Source of the DNA: Arbacia lixula
Lineage: Eukaryota > Echinodermata > Echinoidea > Arbacioida > Arbaciidae
Reading direction: 5' to 3'
DNA length: 64,000 bases
Assembly: GCA_963669155.1 (NCBI GenBank)
Contig: OZ022591.1
Coordinates: forward strand, 16,417,860 to 16,481,859
The notes under the pieces were generated by a model. The model was not told where the DNA came from, did not search any database, and saw only the letters and a list, made by a program, of their open reading frames with translations. The stretch's first letter is position 1, and every line of letters starts with the position of its first letter. The position numbers and the translations under genes are program-made. Of the stretch, positions 34,682-46,415 are shown piece after piece.

Positions 34682-36924
34682 TTCCTGATAACAGAGGAGA
34701 ATAACAAGTCGACTGATCTTGAAATAGTGTCTTGTCTTTTTGACAGCGTGTTGTCTCATGAAGGCTTGACAGGAGAGACATTCTCTTTCCATAACTCAGG
34801 TACAAGCTGATAGACTGAGTAAGATCATGGAGATCGGAAGGCTGATAAGCTTGGAGCAGAGGGCATGTTGCGACATTTCGTATAAGGGGTTTTTCACTCC
34901 GTCAACAAAACGAGATGGAAAAAGAAACGAGGGGAAAACAATATCCATATTGGATGTCATGTACCCTCTTTCTCATATTATTTTAGAGCACATGTAAGGC
35001 TTAGTGAAATTGCATCGATATTTATTTGTTTATTCATTTATTCATCTATTCATTCAAGTTTCATTTAAGCAGGGTGGCCTCTTCAGTTATAAAATTGATG
35101 TCACTGAGGACCCTGACGGAGAAAAAAACACATTACAATACATAATAACAACGATAAGGATTTGGGTTAAGATTACGGACAATTTTTAATTCATGAAAAA
35201 GAAGGGGTTCATCCCCTGCCCCTCTTACCCCATGCAATTACGCACACACACATGCAAGTGTGCGCGCGCATCATTCGCAACGACTCAGTGTGCTTGTGTA
35301 CCCACAAAACGCGCGAGGGCGTCGATGGTCGTGTGCGTCATCTCTCCTTATCTGATCATCTCATCTCTCCATCAGACACTCCCCAAGAAGAATTCGAGAT
35401 CCCTTATGTCAATATATCACCTCTTTGACACCACGTCCATTACATCCCTTATCTACCAATGTATACATAGCTTCAATCATACAGACTGATTTCCCTTTTC
35501 TTTCTTCTTTGGCATTTTGCTCCGATCGTAGTTCAAATAGTAAATTTGCTCTTACATTATACAATTCTCTTGAGGGGAATGTGGGCAGAGTTGTAAGTTT
35601 TAAGTTTTTCTCATTCCACTAACCATATAACATGTATATATATACACACATATAAAACAACATGAACACTCGAAAAACAAGACCAAAAGAAGATATGATA
35701 AAGTATAATAATATGATATAGGTCATTTGATTTAAAATCAGTACCAATTTCAAAAGCATTTGCAATATTGCGTCATCCCAACATATCTTTTCTATGCGAC
35801 CTTAATGCAACTAGAAGGTAGTTAGAACATGGTAAATATTGGTTAGTATGGGGAAGATTAGGATCTTTAAAAATTGAAATTGTAGTAACAGAAGAGGTCT
35901 CCACAACCGATTTTGGTTGACCTTGCGCGCCCAATGGTTTGATAGCCGAATGGTGTTCGTCCTCTTGGTCCCATGTGCAGTAGATTATGAGCAGTTTATC
36001 ACCACAGATCTATGTTTGATTTAGAAGCACATGAGACGGAAACATTCTGTTTGCAATGCCCAGCCTTACTTGCTCAACCGAATTACTGCTGCACTTAACT
36101 TGTTAATTTGTCTACGTCTGCTTCTGTTAGTCCTTATTTCAAATTTTGCAACATTTTTCTTATTTTTCTTATTCTTTTTTCATTTTGTCTCATGGAAAAA
36201 CTTTTGCAACATTCTGGTTTAATGCCATTTCAATCATTTCAGCACTTCATAATGATTTAATCAATATTATCTTTGTGGTCGAGTATACTGTAAAATCGTG
36301 TTATATGTCGAAACATTCTAATAGCCTGTAAACAGTTTTAGCTGTTTTTGTGAAATGGAAGATTCTTCAGAACTACATGGGGCAATGCGTGGTATTGGTC
36401 ATGCCTCACTTTTCTCGTACGCTGGATTTACACAGATAATCACCACACTGGTAACACTCAACTAGTCAATTGACCAGTTCGATGAAACATAATTGGTATA
36501 AAAATGTCCTTGCATACTCTTTTTTCTATATACTGTACATGCCCGAGATATGTGGTCTAAGAATGCATAGGGGGATTCTCTTATTGCCATTTTTCTTGCT
36601 GTTATTTTTGTTTTTCCCCCTCAGTCTTAAAACATCTTCATCTGTACTTAAATCATTTTATTTATATTATCATACCTCTTTTACATATCTATGCTTTACT
36701 TTATTTCCTTCCTCTTCATATGATCTTTCTTTCTTTCTATTTGATATTATTTTCCATTAGGTAGGTTGTCAGCGCTGTGAATGTTCCCTCCTCCTACTTC
36801 GTGACCACGGGGAAAAAAATGTATCCTTTCTCATTGTGATTTTATTTCAATGTATTTCGTTCGTCCACCACATCTCCCTTGTTCTGCTTTTCTCTCTACC
36901 CATTCTGTCTCCACGTCTGTCTAT

Positions 36925-36948
36925 TTCTCACTCTCTCTCTCTTTCTCC

Positions 36949-36982
<34 letters not shown>

Positions 36983-37056
36983 CTCTCTCTCCCCCACTCT
37001 TTGGTTACCCCCCTCTCTCTCCCCCCGTTCTCTGTCCATCTGTATGTCTGTCTGTC

Positions 37057-37098
<42 letters not shown>
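36925..37098. repeat. (CT)n microsatellite
   Basis: Pyrimidine-rich on the plus strand with two C runs. Intergenic. Confidence 0.9.
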
Positions 37099-37099
<1 letters not shown>

Positions 37100-37754
37100 A
37101 TCTCCACCTTATCTTTTAATCTCAACGAATTTCCTACGTTGTCGTGCTCCTTTAATAGGACATGTTCATCTCTTCTAATGAATTGCAAATCCACCTTTAA
37201 CAAACAGTAATATATTGTTATCGCTTACATTATATGCGTTTTATTAAAAACTACAAAAAAGCCACAGGTGGGCTTTTTTTTCAAGCAAAGCAAACACACA
37301 CTTAACACAATTTATTACAATGAAAAATCCTGGCAGAAGCTTGAGCGCCCTTTATGAGTGGGTGTGAGTAATCCAACATTACATTTTATATTTTTCCGCT
37401 CCCCAATGCCTACGCATGACAGTAGTAATGACAGTACTCTTCAAATATATATTCTATCATATGATTATCTTTTTATAGCTGATAACTTTAATCATAAAAT
37501 CCAAGAGTAAATTTTCAGACCGTGATTTTGTGATCTTGGATTTGTTTATTGTAGGTTACCATGGTGATAGGGTACTACACACACTTGCAAGGTGCTGTAA
37601 AGCTGAAAGGAGCTTATTTCTTCTTGAATAAAAAACTAGCATGCGGGGGGAGTGGGCATAGGAAGACAAGATAAGTCATATATAGATATATAGCAGCCTG
37701 CATACAAGACCTCTCAAGGAAATAATAAACGCTTTCTAAATAAATCTGTAGCCT

Positions 37755-37946
37755 AGTCGTAATCTTCGTTCTCAATCAAAAAATCTTCTCTCAGAAATTC
37801 GTGTAAAATCTAAGACATTCGGTGATAGAGCTATTGCAAATACGGCACCCAAATTATGGAATGACCTCCCCCAAGACATTAGATCATTGACAGACTTCGA
37901 TCAATTCAATTCAAGACTAAAGACGCATCTGTTCGATAATTATTAG
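37755..37946 (+). mobile_element. LINE RT C-terminal remnant
   Basis: One plus frame encodes SRNLRSQSKNLLSEIRVKS, then FGDRAIANTAPKLWNDLP and FNSRLKTHLFDNY-stop. This is the conserved tail of CR1/I-type non-LTR retrotransposon proteins. It is heavily 5'-truncated, about 63 codons, and lies just beyond the gene 4 poly(A) signal candidate. It differs from the LINE at 19454-20216. Confidence 0.72.
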
Positions 37947-38046
37947 TTATTTTCAAATTCTCACAAAATCAATTTTTAATTTCACACGCATAGAGACCAT
38001 TTGAATGGTATTATGCGTCTGTAAGAATTGAATATTGTTATTAGTC

Positions 38047-38052
38047 TTTATT
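38047..38052 (-). terminator. Candidate poly(A) signal of gene 4
   Basis: AATAAA on the minus strand, about 475 bases after the gene 4 stop. Confidence 0.4.
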
Positions 38053-38524
38053 TAGGGATTTCTTTATGCGTCATTGATGCATTGATGTTGTTCAGTTTAT
38101 ACTCACAGAACTCATAAAACCTTGGTGGGCTTTCTAGATAGGTTGTTGTTAATGTAGGTTTCAGTGTACTTGGTTCGTTTACAATATTTATATCCGTCAG
38201 AAATATACTTATGATGACATGAACACAATGAATATTCATTGTTATCAACAATAGAATTATTTTGATAGCCTTAACTATTCATAGGAAAATGTGAGTTTTT
38301 TACGTTAACATTTAAGGTGGACACTCACCTTTTATGCGTATAAGTGACAGAAATAACACAGGAGCTCGGGGTAAATTAGCCACGCAATGCAAAACATTAG
38401 ATCTTAACCAGGCAAGCAGAACATAGATCAGGGTGTCTTTTTTTTTCTCTTCTTATAATAGCAGATTTGAATATTAGCCCTTGCAAGTATGATGTCACTT
38501 TTGATCTGGCTGATAAGTATGGAT

Positions 38525-38724
38525 CTATACGCAAAAGATTTCTTTTTCAGGTTGCCACGCCCCATTCACGCATCGTTGCATTGATGGACCAATCAGCTTC
38601 TTGCCCATGATGCATTGGTTTTGGATGACGTCATTGAAACGGTAGATGTTCTTGGGAGTTTCGGGAGTCCCGCCAACAGGGAAGGACTGGACCAGGGGGT
38701 CGCGCACAGGTATCTCGCAGTTTC
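38525..38724 (-). CDS. Gene 4 exon 5: Sushi 4 (type S2) and stop
   Basis: A 200-base terminal exon: NCEIPVRDP, IQNQCIMG, QRCVNGAWQP, FCV-stop (TAG at 38525-38527). A (CT)n tract lies upstream of its acceptor on the sense strand. Confidence 0.85.
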
Positions 38725-38940
38725 CTGTGAAAGAGGAAGAGCGGAGTGGAGAGGGGGAAAGAAAAGGGGAAAGCAAGTTAGAAGAAAGGGGAAAGAGAGG
38801 GAGAAAGAAAGAAAGAAAGAGAGAAAGAAAGAGAAAGAGAGAGAGAAGGAGACAGAAAGAGAGAGAGAGAGGGGGAGAGAGAGAGGGAGATAGCGAGAGA
38901 GAGAGAGATAGAGCGAGAGAGAGAGAGAGAGAGAGAGAAT

Positions 38941-38990
<50 letters not shown>

Positions 38991-41900
38991 GGGCATAAAG
39001 AAGGCGGGAAGGGTTAGTCAATGCTATCCAAATCACATCAATTTTTCCTCGAACAATACCAATCAATTTGTTATTTAAATTTGGTCTGCATTTTTTTTTA
39101 AAGATTTGTTCTAGATGTGTGTTCTCTTCTCTATTTTCTATTGTAAAACAAATCTGAGGCCAACTTGAGAATATCTTTTTTTATTCTTTATACGGTTTCG
39201 GGGAGGAAGTGGGATAAGGGATTCTAAAATTGAAGAAAAAGAAATACATTAGGTCGAAATTGAACAAAAATTCCTCTTACGGTGACACGTCATCTTGGTT
39301 GGGTCGGGAATCCACTCTCCGCTGGGCTGACAGTAAGTAATGTCTGTTCCCTTGGCAGTATACATGACGTCATCAGGGCACGACAGACGAACCTGGCCGT
39401 AGGCGGCGTAAGACTCCTGGCTCGGAGACAGCTGAACGATTCCCGGGCTAGAAACACTGGGTGGAGCGCATCCTGTTTTAGAAATATACTCGATTTAACC
39501 CTTTGTATGCCACCTACTTTACTCTAGTAGATCTGTTTGAATCACGTGAAGTAAAAATGCATGTATGGTACACCGAGAGTTTAGAAAAATTATGTCAAGG
39601 TTTGAAAATTATGATACCACTAATTTCTATCATTTTCTGAATGATAAATAATTTTTGAATTAAAAAAAGTATCGCCTTACGAGTAAATATAATGTATAAA
39701 CAAAATCTTGACAAATAATATGTATCTAAGTGTATATACCTGAAATAAAACAAAATCATATCAACATATGTATTTTCTTGACGATAATCACACATATCAC
39801 GAATATATATTCAGTGTCTGTTTTAAAGAGAAAAAGACATCCAGCATTAAAATATCCTGTAGATTCCAAGGTTGGCATTGATTTCTGATAAATATGAAAT
39901 ATCATCCTCTATTAACTTACGCCGATAAGAGAGTGATTATATTTCCTTAAAGTCATGATAAATTTGAAAGTGTTTCTTCCCACTTTCTTCTTGCGAGTAA
40001 CACGGTATGTCTCATACAAGAGCATACTTTGTAGGACTAATGTCACGAAGAAAGAGAAAACATTTAAGATAACACTCGTATTTTTTTTTTTAGGTATGTT
40101 CATAGGAAACAATGAATACGTTTGCATGAAAGTGTTTTCCTTGATAGCCACCAATGGCATGCACTTCCTTCTGTACATATCCTAAGCTCGGTGTTTCTGT
40201 GGCCTCTTCGTCCCTGTACTAGATATCGGCAACATATGTCGGGGTACAAACTGGTGGCTTACCATCTAGTGACCCCTGTACAGTACGAAATACCCCTTTT
40301 TTGTATTTGTATGTATTTTTGGTACATGATAGTCGTCTATACATACTATGTGCTAACACTTCTCCACACCGCATGTAAAGAAACCCATCCGATGAAGCAC
40401 TGTGCAACCACATCCGAATTTTGTATCCAGCTTTTGATCTAGTGTACTAATGTGTGAGACCGGAAGTGGACATGCCTGCACGCACATCCGGATGTTGTTG
40501 CAATATGCATTATGAAACGGCCTTCCCCTTTATGTGGTATGGAAAATTGAGAGGAGATAGGAACGTATCATCTTACGATTGCATGTTGGGATATTCGCTG
40601 GTTCCCATACGCCGTTCATGCACGTAGCTTCGTTCGGACCAACGAGGGTGGCGCTATTATCCTCAGCGCATGCGTACTGAATAACAGTTTCGTCATCGTA
40701 GAACTCCAAAGTCGCTTCCGGGTCAAGGCCGAAGGGGAAGTGGATGACCCCAGTGCTCACTTCTGGTGCCTTGCAGCGTGCTAAAACAACGAGAAAATGT
40801 AAAATGAAAGTAATCCTCCAATACACAACAACCATGCATGGGTCTTTGATCTAGGCTCACCTTTTCAATGCTAAAATTGATAAATACACCATTTGTTATA
40901 TTTGTTACCAAGGATGTAGATTATCGTTAGGTCCATACAGCGTGAGACAGGCATAATTATAGATATGCGAATATTATTTGTGGAAATCAGATGTTTTTTG
41001 TTTAGGCCTGTCGCGCTAAATCTTTATGATTTACCTTCACAGGCAACTGAATTGCAGTCCTACTATATTGACCTTTGATGACTATTGTGTATTATGCCTC
41101 AAGAAGACCAAACTCTTATCTACATGATATTTTCAGAGCGAAATTAAACGTCAATAATTGATTTTGGATTATTTCTTTTTACAAATGATATATATGGAGC
41201 CTCTCTTTCTGGCGCAAATAGAGTCTCCAAATTATAATGCAATATGTTTCCTTAAATAACAAAATCATTTGTCGACCTGTTTCTTAGACCATGCTAAGTG
41301 TCATCATTTTTCTTAATTGAGTTCTATCATGGTTTCATACGACTGTAACATGTTATATTAATTCATAACCCTTACCCTAACGCAGGATGTGGAAGTGTGG
41401 ATACACTTGTAGCATGGATTTTAAATTATTGCTTTGTATTGCTTTGGATCTGGGCATAACAACAAGGCTCTGCTTCTTTCAGAAACCAAAAAAAAATCTT
41501 AGTCTACGTGTGCATGATTATCCGTGGTTGCATCAATACACCAGGGAGAAGCAGACAGCACTGTCTAGAAACTGGACTTATCTTGATGCCACTACAGACT
41601 ACACGATCCGATCGGCCAGACGATTCAGCGACTGGCTGACTCGCAAGACCTGGCTGCGCATAGTTTTTTACACTACAGTTCAGCCATAATCGCGATATTA
41701 TTCAAGAAAACCAGTGGTGAATGAGTCTAACTCGTCAGCGCACACGTACACAGCCTACGCCTACAAGGTGCTAATGCACTTTGGTATCCCTGTTATGAAT
41801 TAGAACCATAAACCTAACCCTGACACTACCCTTAACCCTGAACCTAATTTTAAAATCATTCACAAAGTTAGCAGTCAGCATGCATAGCAGGCCCAGCTAG

Positions 41901-43517
41901 CTCAGCTTGATTTTTTTTTAAATTTTATTGCGAGTATGGCAGAATTCTCGTGTAATAGAAAAAAAAATATTTGCGACCTGGCCATTGGATTCGAGCAAGA
42001 AGGTGACGTCACATTTCCAGTCGTAGGCATTTACGACCATACAGTCGTGGCAATATCGTGTCGTCTGCGGTGCCCTTAAGACAATCCTTACCCTAGTCCA
42101 GATACTGGCCGTATTTTATCGTCCGCCTCTTCTCCCACACACATTACGCCACTGATACACATAGTACGCACACCGCGCCAGACCACTGATTGCGCTACTC
42201 CACGAATCTGTCCGCTCGAAAAAAAATTTTTTTTTTTGTATGTGATGCGCCACCAACGTTCGTTGTCGGCGGATTGCTAAATATAGTCCAGGGGGTGGAC
42301 TATCCTTACCCATGCATCGGAATTCATCCGGCCTAGGACTCCACACGTTTTCATCAATGCAGTAGGAGTAAGAGGGCCCCGATGGCGAGGCTTCTTCTGG
42401 ACACGAGAAACTGACACGTGACCAAGGGGGGTACTCTGATTGGCTAGGAGTGATGATGACGGCATCCTGAGGAGCTGACGGCGGTACACAATCTAATGTG
42501 TGAAATTGATGAGGCAAAATGATAGTAATGTTACTTATTTCCTTTGACACTGATCTTTTTTACAGGGCAAAAAAGACAGCCATGGCAAATACCGTTGATT
42601 GTAGAATATGGTATCACTGTAGTATGAAAATAAGAATCAAGGAAGGGAGAACGTTTAAGCCTATTTCATACATGTTCAACACTATGTTGTAAGCAACTGA
42701 AGAACGTCAGCCTATTCACAAGACATGTCATGTCAAATGTGTGATACGATTTGATGATACACGAAATTTGAATAGCATTGAACTTTATTTCCATTATATT
42801 ACACACATGGTGTCACAGGGGTAAACAACACATAAAGTAAAACAAAAATAAGAAAGGCGTATGATGTTTGATATATCATACATCCATGTTTCAGTGATAT
42901 CAATGATAGACAAATTAGATACACTATGTGAAAAAGAATATGAACGATTACACCGTAAACTTTCATAATGCCGTGCCTCGAAAAATATGGGACGATAGCG
43001 AAGGTAAAAAGAAAAAATCGTGAGGTTTCTCAATATGACTTGAATCCTACATGTTCTTCTATTGTAAGTTTCATATTTGAAAACAAATTGAAGTGTAGTT
43101 CTAATGGTTTACGTTTCCGGAAGTGTTCGCAAAATGGGATACACTACACTTAAATCATCATGCGAAAGAGAGACGTTGGCACAAATCTAAAGGGTGTTAT
43201 TGTACCAAATGATTAGCTAGCAAAACTTTGAACAAAAACATAGTTTCTTGGTGATCCTGCCCAATGGTTGACTCTTCCCACCGAGCTTTGAATCACTCCC
43301 AGTTTAACGGTACAGCTTGATACCGAACGACGTTTCTACCCTACTCTGCATTATGAGGAACAGTGTTCTACAACAACCCAATTGTTATGACCCCAACTTG
43401 AAAATACTGGCATAAAAACGGCGACATTAAATTCAAAAGAACGATACACTTACCTGACATACATGTACCGACGAACAGACCGAGGAGGAAGAAACGATGA
43501 ATATGCATTAGCTCCAT
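38525..43517 (-). CDS. Gene 4: complete secreted four-Sushi protein
   Basis: Five minus-strand exons (43454-43517, 42310-42492, 40577-40780, 39281-39472, 38525-38724) join in phase 1 throughout into 280 codons plus stop. A signal peptide (residues 1-21) is followed by four Sushi/CCP domains at about 22-82, 83-150, 151-214 and 215-280. Each has four Cys and a Trp. The stop comes one residue after the last Cys (FCV-TAG), so there is no stalk, TM helix or tail, and the protein should be secreted. Sushi modules bind proteins or glycans and are common in complement regulators; no specific ligand can be read here. The domains alternate in type (S1-S2-S1-S2), suggesting duplication of the pair seen in genes 1 and 3. 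A TATA box lies 110 bases upstream. Alternative splicing to further exons cannot be excluded. Confidence 0.87.
38745..38990. repeat. (GA)n microsatellite upstream of gene 4 exon 5
   Basis: On the sense strand it is an almost unbroken (CT)n/(CTTT)n tract that starts about 20 bases upstream of the 3' splice site. Confidence 0.92.
39281..39472 (-). CDS. Gene 4 exon 4: Sushi 3 (type S1)
   Basis: A 192-base phase 1-1 exon between AAAACAG and C|GTAAGA: CAPPSVSSPG, VRLSCPDD, ITYC, GEWIP, TCH. It resembles Sushi 1 of the same protein (CVPPSAP, VSFSCPEE). Confidence 0.86.
40577..40780 (-). CDS. Gene 4 exon 3: Sushi 2 (type S2)
   Basis: A 204-base phase 1-1 exon: RCKAPEVS, IQYACAED, NEATCMNGVWEP, TCN. 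The EATCMNGVWEP block closely matches Sushi 2 of genes 1 and 3. Confidence 0.87.
42310..42492 (-). CDS. Gene 4 exon 2: Sushi 1 (type S1)
   Basis: A 183-base phase 1-1 exon: DCVPPSAPQ, VSFSCPEE, YSYC, NVWSP, FRC. The frame continues open past the donor, but ATGG|GTAAGG is a strong splice site and preserves the phase. Confidence 0.86.
43454..43517 (-). CDS. Gene 4 exon 1: signal peptide
   Basis: ATG at 43515-43517. MELMHIHRFFLLGLFVGTC has a His/Arg-containing start and a hydrophobic core. Donor TCAG|GTAAGT, phase 1. A second in-frame ATG three codons on could also serve. Confidence 0.82.
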
Positions 43518-43626
43518 CTTTCTTTCTTATCAATGTACTCAGTATAGAGGAAAATGTGAGGGAGCTTTTCGGTGATTAGGACACTTCTCAAATAGTCACA
43601 GGATCCACTTGCGAGATGAGTGTACG

Positions 43627-43632
43627 TTTATA
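43627..43632 (-). promoter_or_regulatory. Candidate TATA box of gene 4
   Basis: TATAAA on the minus strand (within GTTTATAAAC), 110 bases upstream of the ATG. Sequence context only. Confidence 0.45.
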
Positions 43633-44392
43633 AACAATACCAGTGCTAAAGGCATTTAGAGTGAATGCATTTAGGGTGAGCTATAACATGCATAAGATGG
43701 GTGCAAAGTTTAAAGATCGTTGAACCGGAATTGCTCCGTTGATGTCAGAGACAAACAGACGGAGACAAATAGAAGACGGGTGAAGCAATCGGCTGCAGGT
43801 TAGCAGATACTGCGTTCCAGTATGTAGGGGCGAGAGGGTTAATACTTGATCATTGGTTAATCATTCGTCAACAATGTGTTACCCGGGCTGTCGTCAGATA
43901 ACGAGGCTTGTCTTTTTATATTTGTTTTCCGATCGCTATCTGTATTCGTGATTTTGCTTTGTTTAACTCCTCGTGAGATATTGATTATTTTAGGCAAAGG
44001 TCAATCGCACAAAACCAAATGAGCTTAATTTTTCCCGGCAGGGAGAGGGTTATGCAGGTTCATTATGCTTATCATGCATGCACTGCTTGATGATGCTTTT
44101 TCCAGAAAAAGAAAAAATAAACGATCGTCTTTTAAAGAGACAGCGCCTTCGGTGCGTAGCCTTTTGAGGTTTCTTAATCCAATGCAATTTCAGCTTGTTT
44201 ATAACTGATTTACCATTTCCTTTTCAACTCTAGTCATAAGATGTCTCTCGTAAACCTGTCCTTGCTCACCATGTGCACTTACAACTCCTTCCTCCTTTCC
44301 CTTACTCCTATTTTGTCCACCAACTTCTTGTTTTTCTTCCAATCATAGGCCGATATATTTTCTCATTTCTTTCTTTTCCTTCCTCTTTCTTT

Positions 44393-44565
44393 CTTTCTCT
44401 CTCTCTCTGTTTCTCTTTCTCCCCCCTCTCTCCCTGTTTCTCCCCCCTCTCTCCCTCTTTCTCTCTCCCCCTCTCTCTTTCTCTCTGTTTCTCTCTTTCC
44501 TTCTTTCACTCGCTTGCTTTCATTCTTTCCCTATTTGTTCTACCCTTCCCCCCCCTCTTTTTTTC
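44393..44565. repeat. CT-rich low-complexity tract
   Basis: Pyrimidine-rich plus strand in the intergenic space upstream of gene 4. Confidence 0.85.
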
Positions 44566-45822
44566 GCTCCTCTCAGATATATATTTCCGCCTGTTATGTT
44601 TCTATTCCTTGACTTACTTTCTCTCTCTTCAAACAACCATGCACACGCGTTCACAGACATAGACCTACACGCAATCCCCCATTTTCACATTCGATACAAA
44701 AGATTACAACAAACCCCGTTTTGTCAGATTATAATCAGTGTTTTTTGCCATATTAAATCAACGTATACAATTCGATAGAATGAAATACGGCAACTGTTAA
44801 ATATACTGCAATTTAAGCCATCGTTTATTTTAACAACTTCTAATTTTGATATGGATAGAAATTAACATTATACCTGTCCCTATTTACGCATATGGTAGAA
44901 TATGTTTGAGATAGGAGACATACATTTATTGTTAGTCATCCTATTCATCTTGAATATGATGTATACACTAAAATATATAATATTTTTACATTCATAGGAG
45001 GGTTACCATGCAAACAGCTTGAAACATAGTGTAACTTGCAAATTGCAAATGACTTGTATGACAAGGGTGATCGAATTCATTGGTACCTTTCTTGGAGGTG
45101 TTGATACATCAAAAGGCAAGAGTGATTCACAGACCTGGATTAGGGATTCGTGTCCCTTGTAAGCTTGCTACAAACGTGACAAATGGCTGTCACAGGAATA
45201 GGGACACTTTCGGATACGATGCCTGCTTTTGGTACAATCAGCTTGTATAAGTCTTTCCGAATAAGAACTGAGGGTTAATAGTTTTCCTGGCTATATAATA
45301 AAAGCAAACAAAAAGTACTACTCTTTCGAAATGTGTATTTAAGGTTAGATTACTTAACTATATAAAGGAAACAAAAACTCAGACGAAAACAATGTAACAC
45401 AACAATATAAAGAAAATATAAATGTCTGAATAATTAATGAAATTTTATAAGTGGCTGCTATGGTTATATACAGTGATACAGTTTTATATTCTGTATAGGC
45501 GTCCTGTTTACGTCGACAGTGTTGTAAAGCTCTCTTCGATAATGAGGGTTTTTAGTATTGAAGCGCCGATGCCTTGGGTTTTTGTTCTGACCAATCCTAC
45601 TACAGAGTCTTCTGCAGTTTGGTGCTTAATCGACCAAATGTGACATACCTCGTGTAGGTAGTACCTCTGGTATGCGCTCCGTGTTACCCATTTTCACTGG
45701 TTATTTGGAACACATATCATTCTGAGGAGAGACGCTTTATATCAGTGAACGGGCTAGTGAGCTTATGTAATTATGGGAAAAGTAGCGTTTACCTGTTGCA
45801 CATGTGTGCTCAACCCATCATA

Positions 45823-45828
45823 TTTATT
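45823..45828 (-). terminator. Candidate poly(A) signal of gene 5
   Basis: AATAAA on the minus strand, about 550 bases after the proposed stop. Confidence 0.3.
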
Positions 45829-46379
45829 ACCAACGAAAGAGGGTGTGCTCGAGGATCTTATTATGATTGTACGACGACGCACTCTCCGCCGTAAATTATT
45901 CACCATTCTAATTTCAATCCTTTACCCAACACTTTAAGTATCCCTTACGTTTACAATTTTGCTATCTTACTATAAACGAAATTGTGTTCATCTACGGAGT
46001 AGATCGTGCAAGGGATCCGTCTAATACACGTGGGTTGAGAGAAACAGGCATGAACGAAACACCTTGTGTACTCACAAGTCTTGAACCCAAATATCTTACA
46101 TGAGAGTTACGCGTTCTCAGCACTAAGCCACGTCCTTACTACATGGATTATGATGAGTTATATTAAGTTAAATTTCCTCTCAAAACAGCCATCGGTCAAG
46201 TACCCCAAGCTCACAGCGCCGCTTCGTAGGACTTGGGTTCAGCACTTGTATCCAAATGCGAGAGATGCACATCGATGGTTCACACATGCTTATGATTTTA
46301 ATGTCAATTCGATGTACTCCGACACGCAAGATAAATATAGAAGGGTGCTAAAGTATGTACATCAAAGAATGTATGGGGA

Positions 46380-46415
46380 TCAATCTTCGGTTGAAGTGCT
46401 TGTTGAGGCGATATC
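46380..46415 (-). CDS. Gene 5 probable terminal exon
   Basis: A strong acceptor (CATTTTTTTCCTTACAG|G) opens a phase-0 exon of 11 codons (DIASTSTSTED) and a TGA at 46380-46382. Phase and position suit the donor at 48096. The short length makes it tentative. Confidence 0.5.
   Translation of the reverse strand, partial: DIASTSTSTED

Larger units (their letters stand above)
34682..38524. other. Intergenic interval between genes 3 and 4
   Basis: No exons could be supported. It holds a CT microsatellite (36925-37098), a LINE remnant (37755-37946) and the presumed 3'UTR of gene 4 (below 38525). Confidence 0.5.
43633..46379. other. Intergenic interval between genes 4 and 5
   Basis: Contains the CT tract, a candidate poly(A) signal for gene 5 (AATAAA on the minus strand at 45823-45828) and no supported exon. 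Confidence 0.5.
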
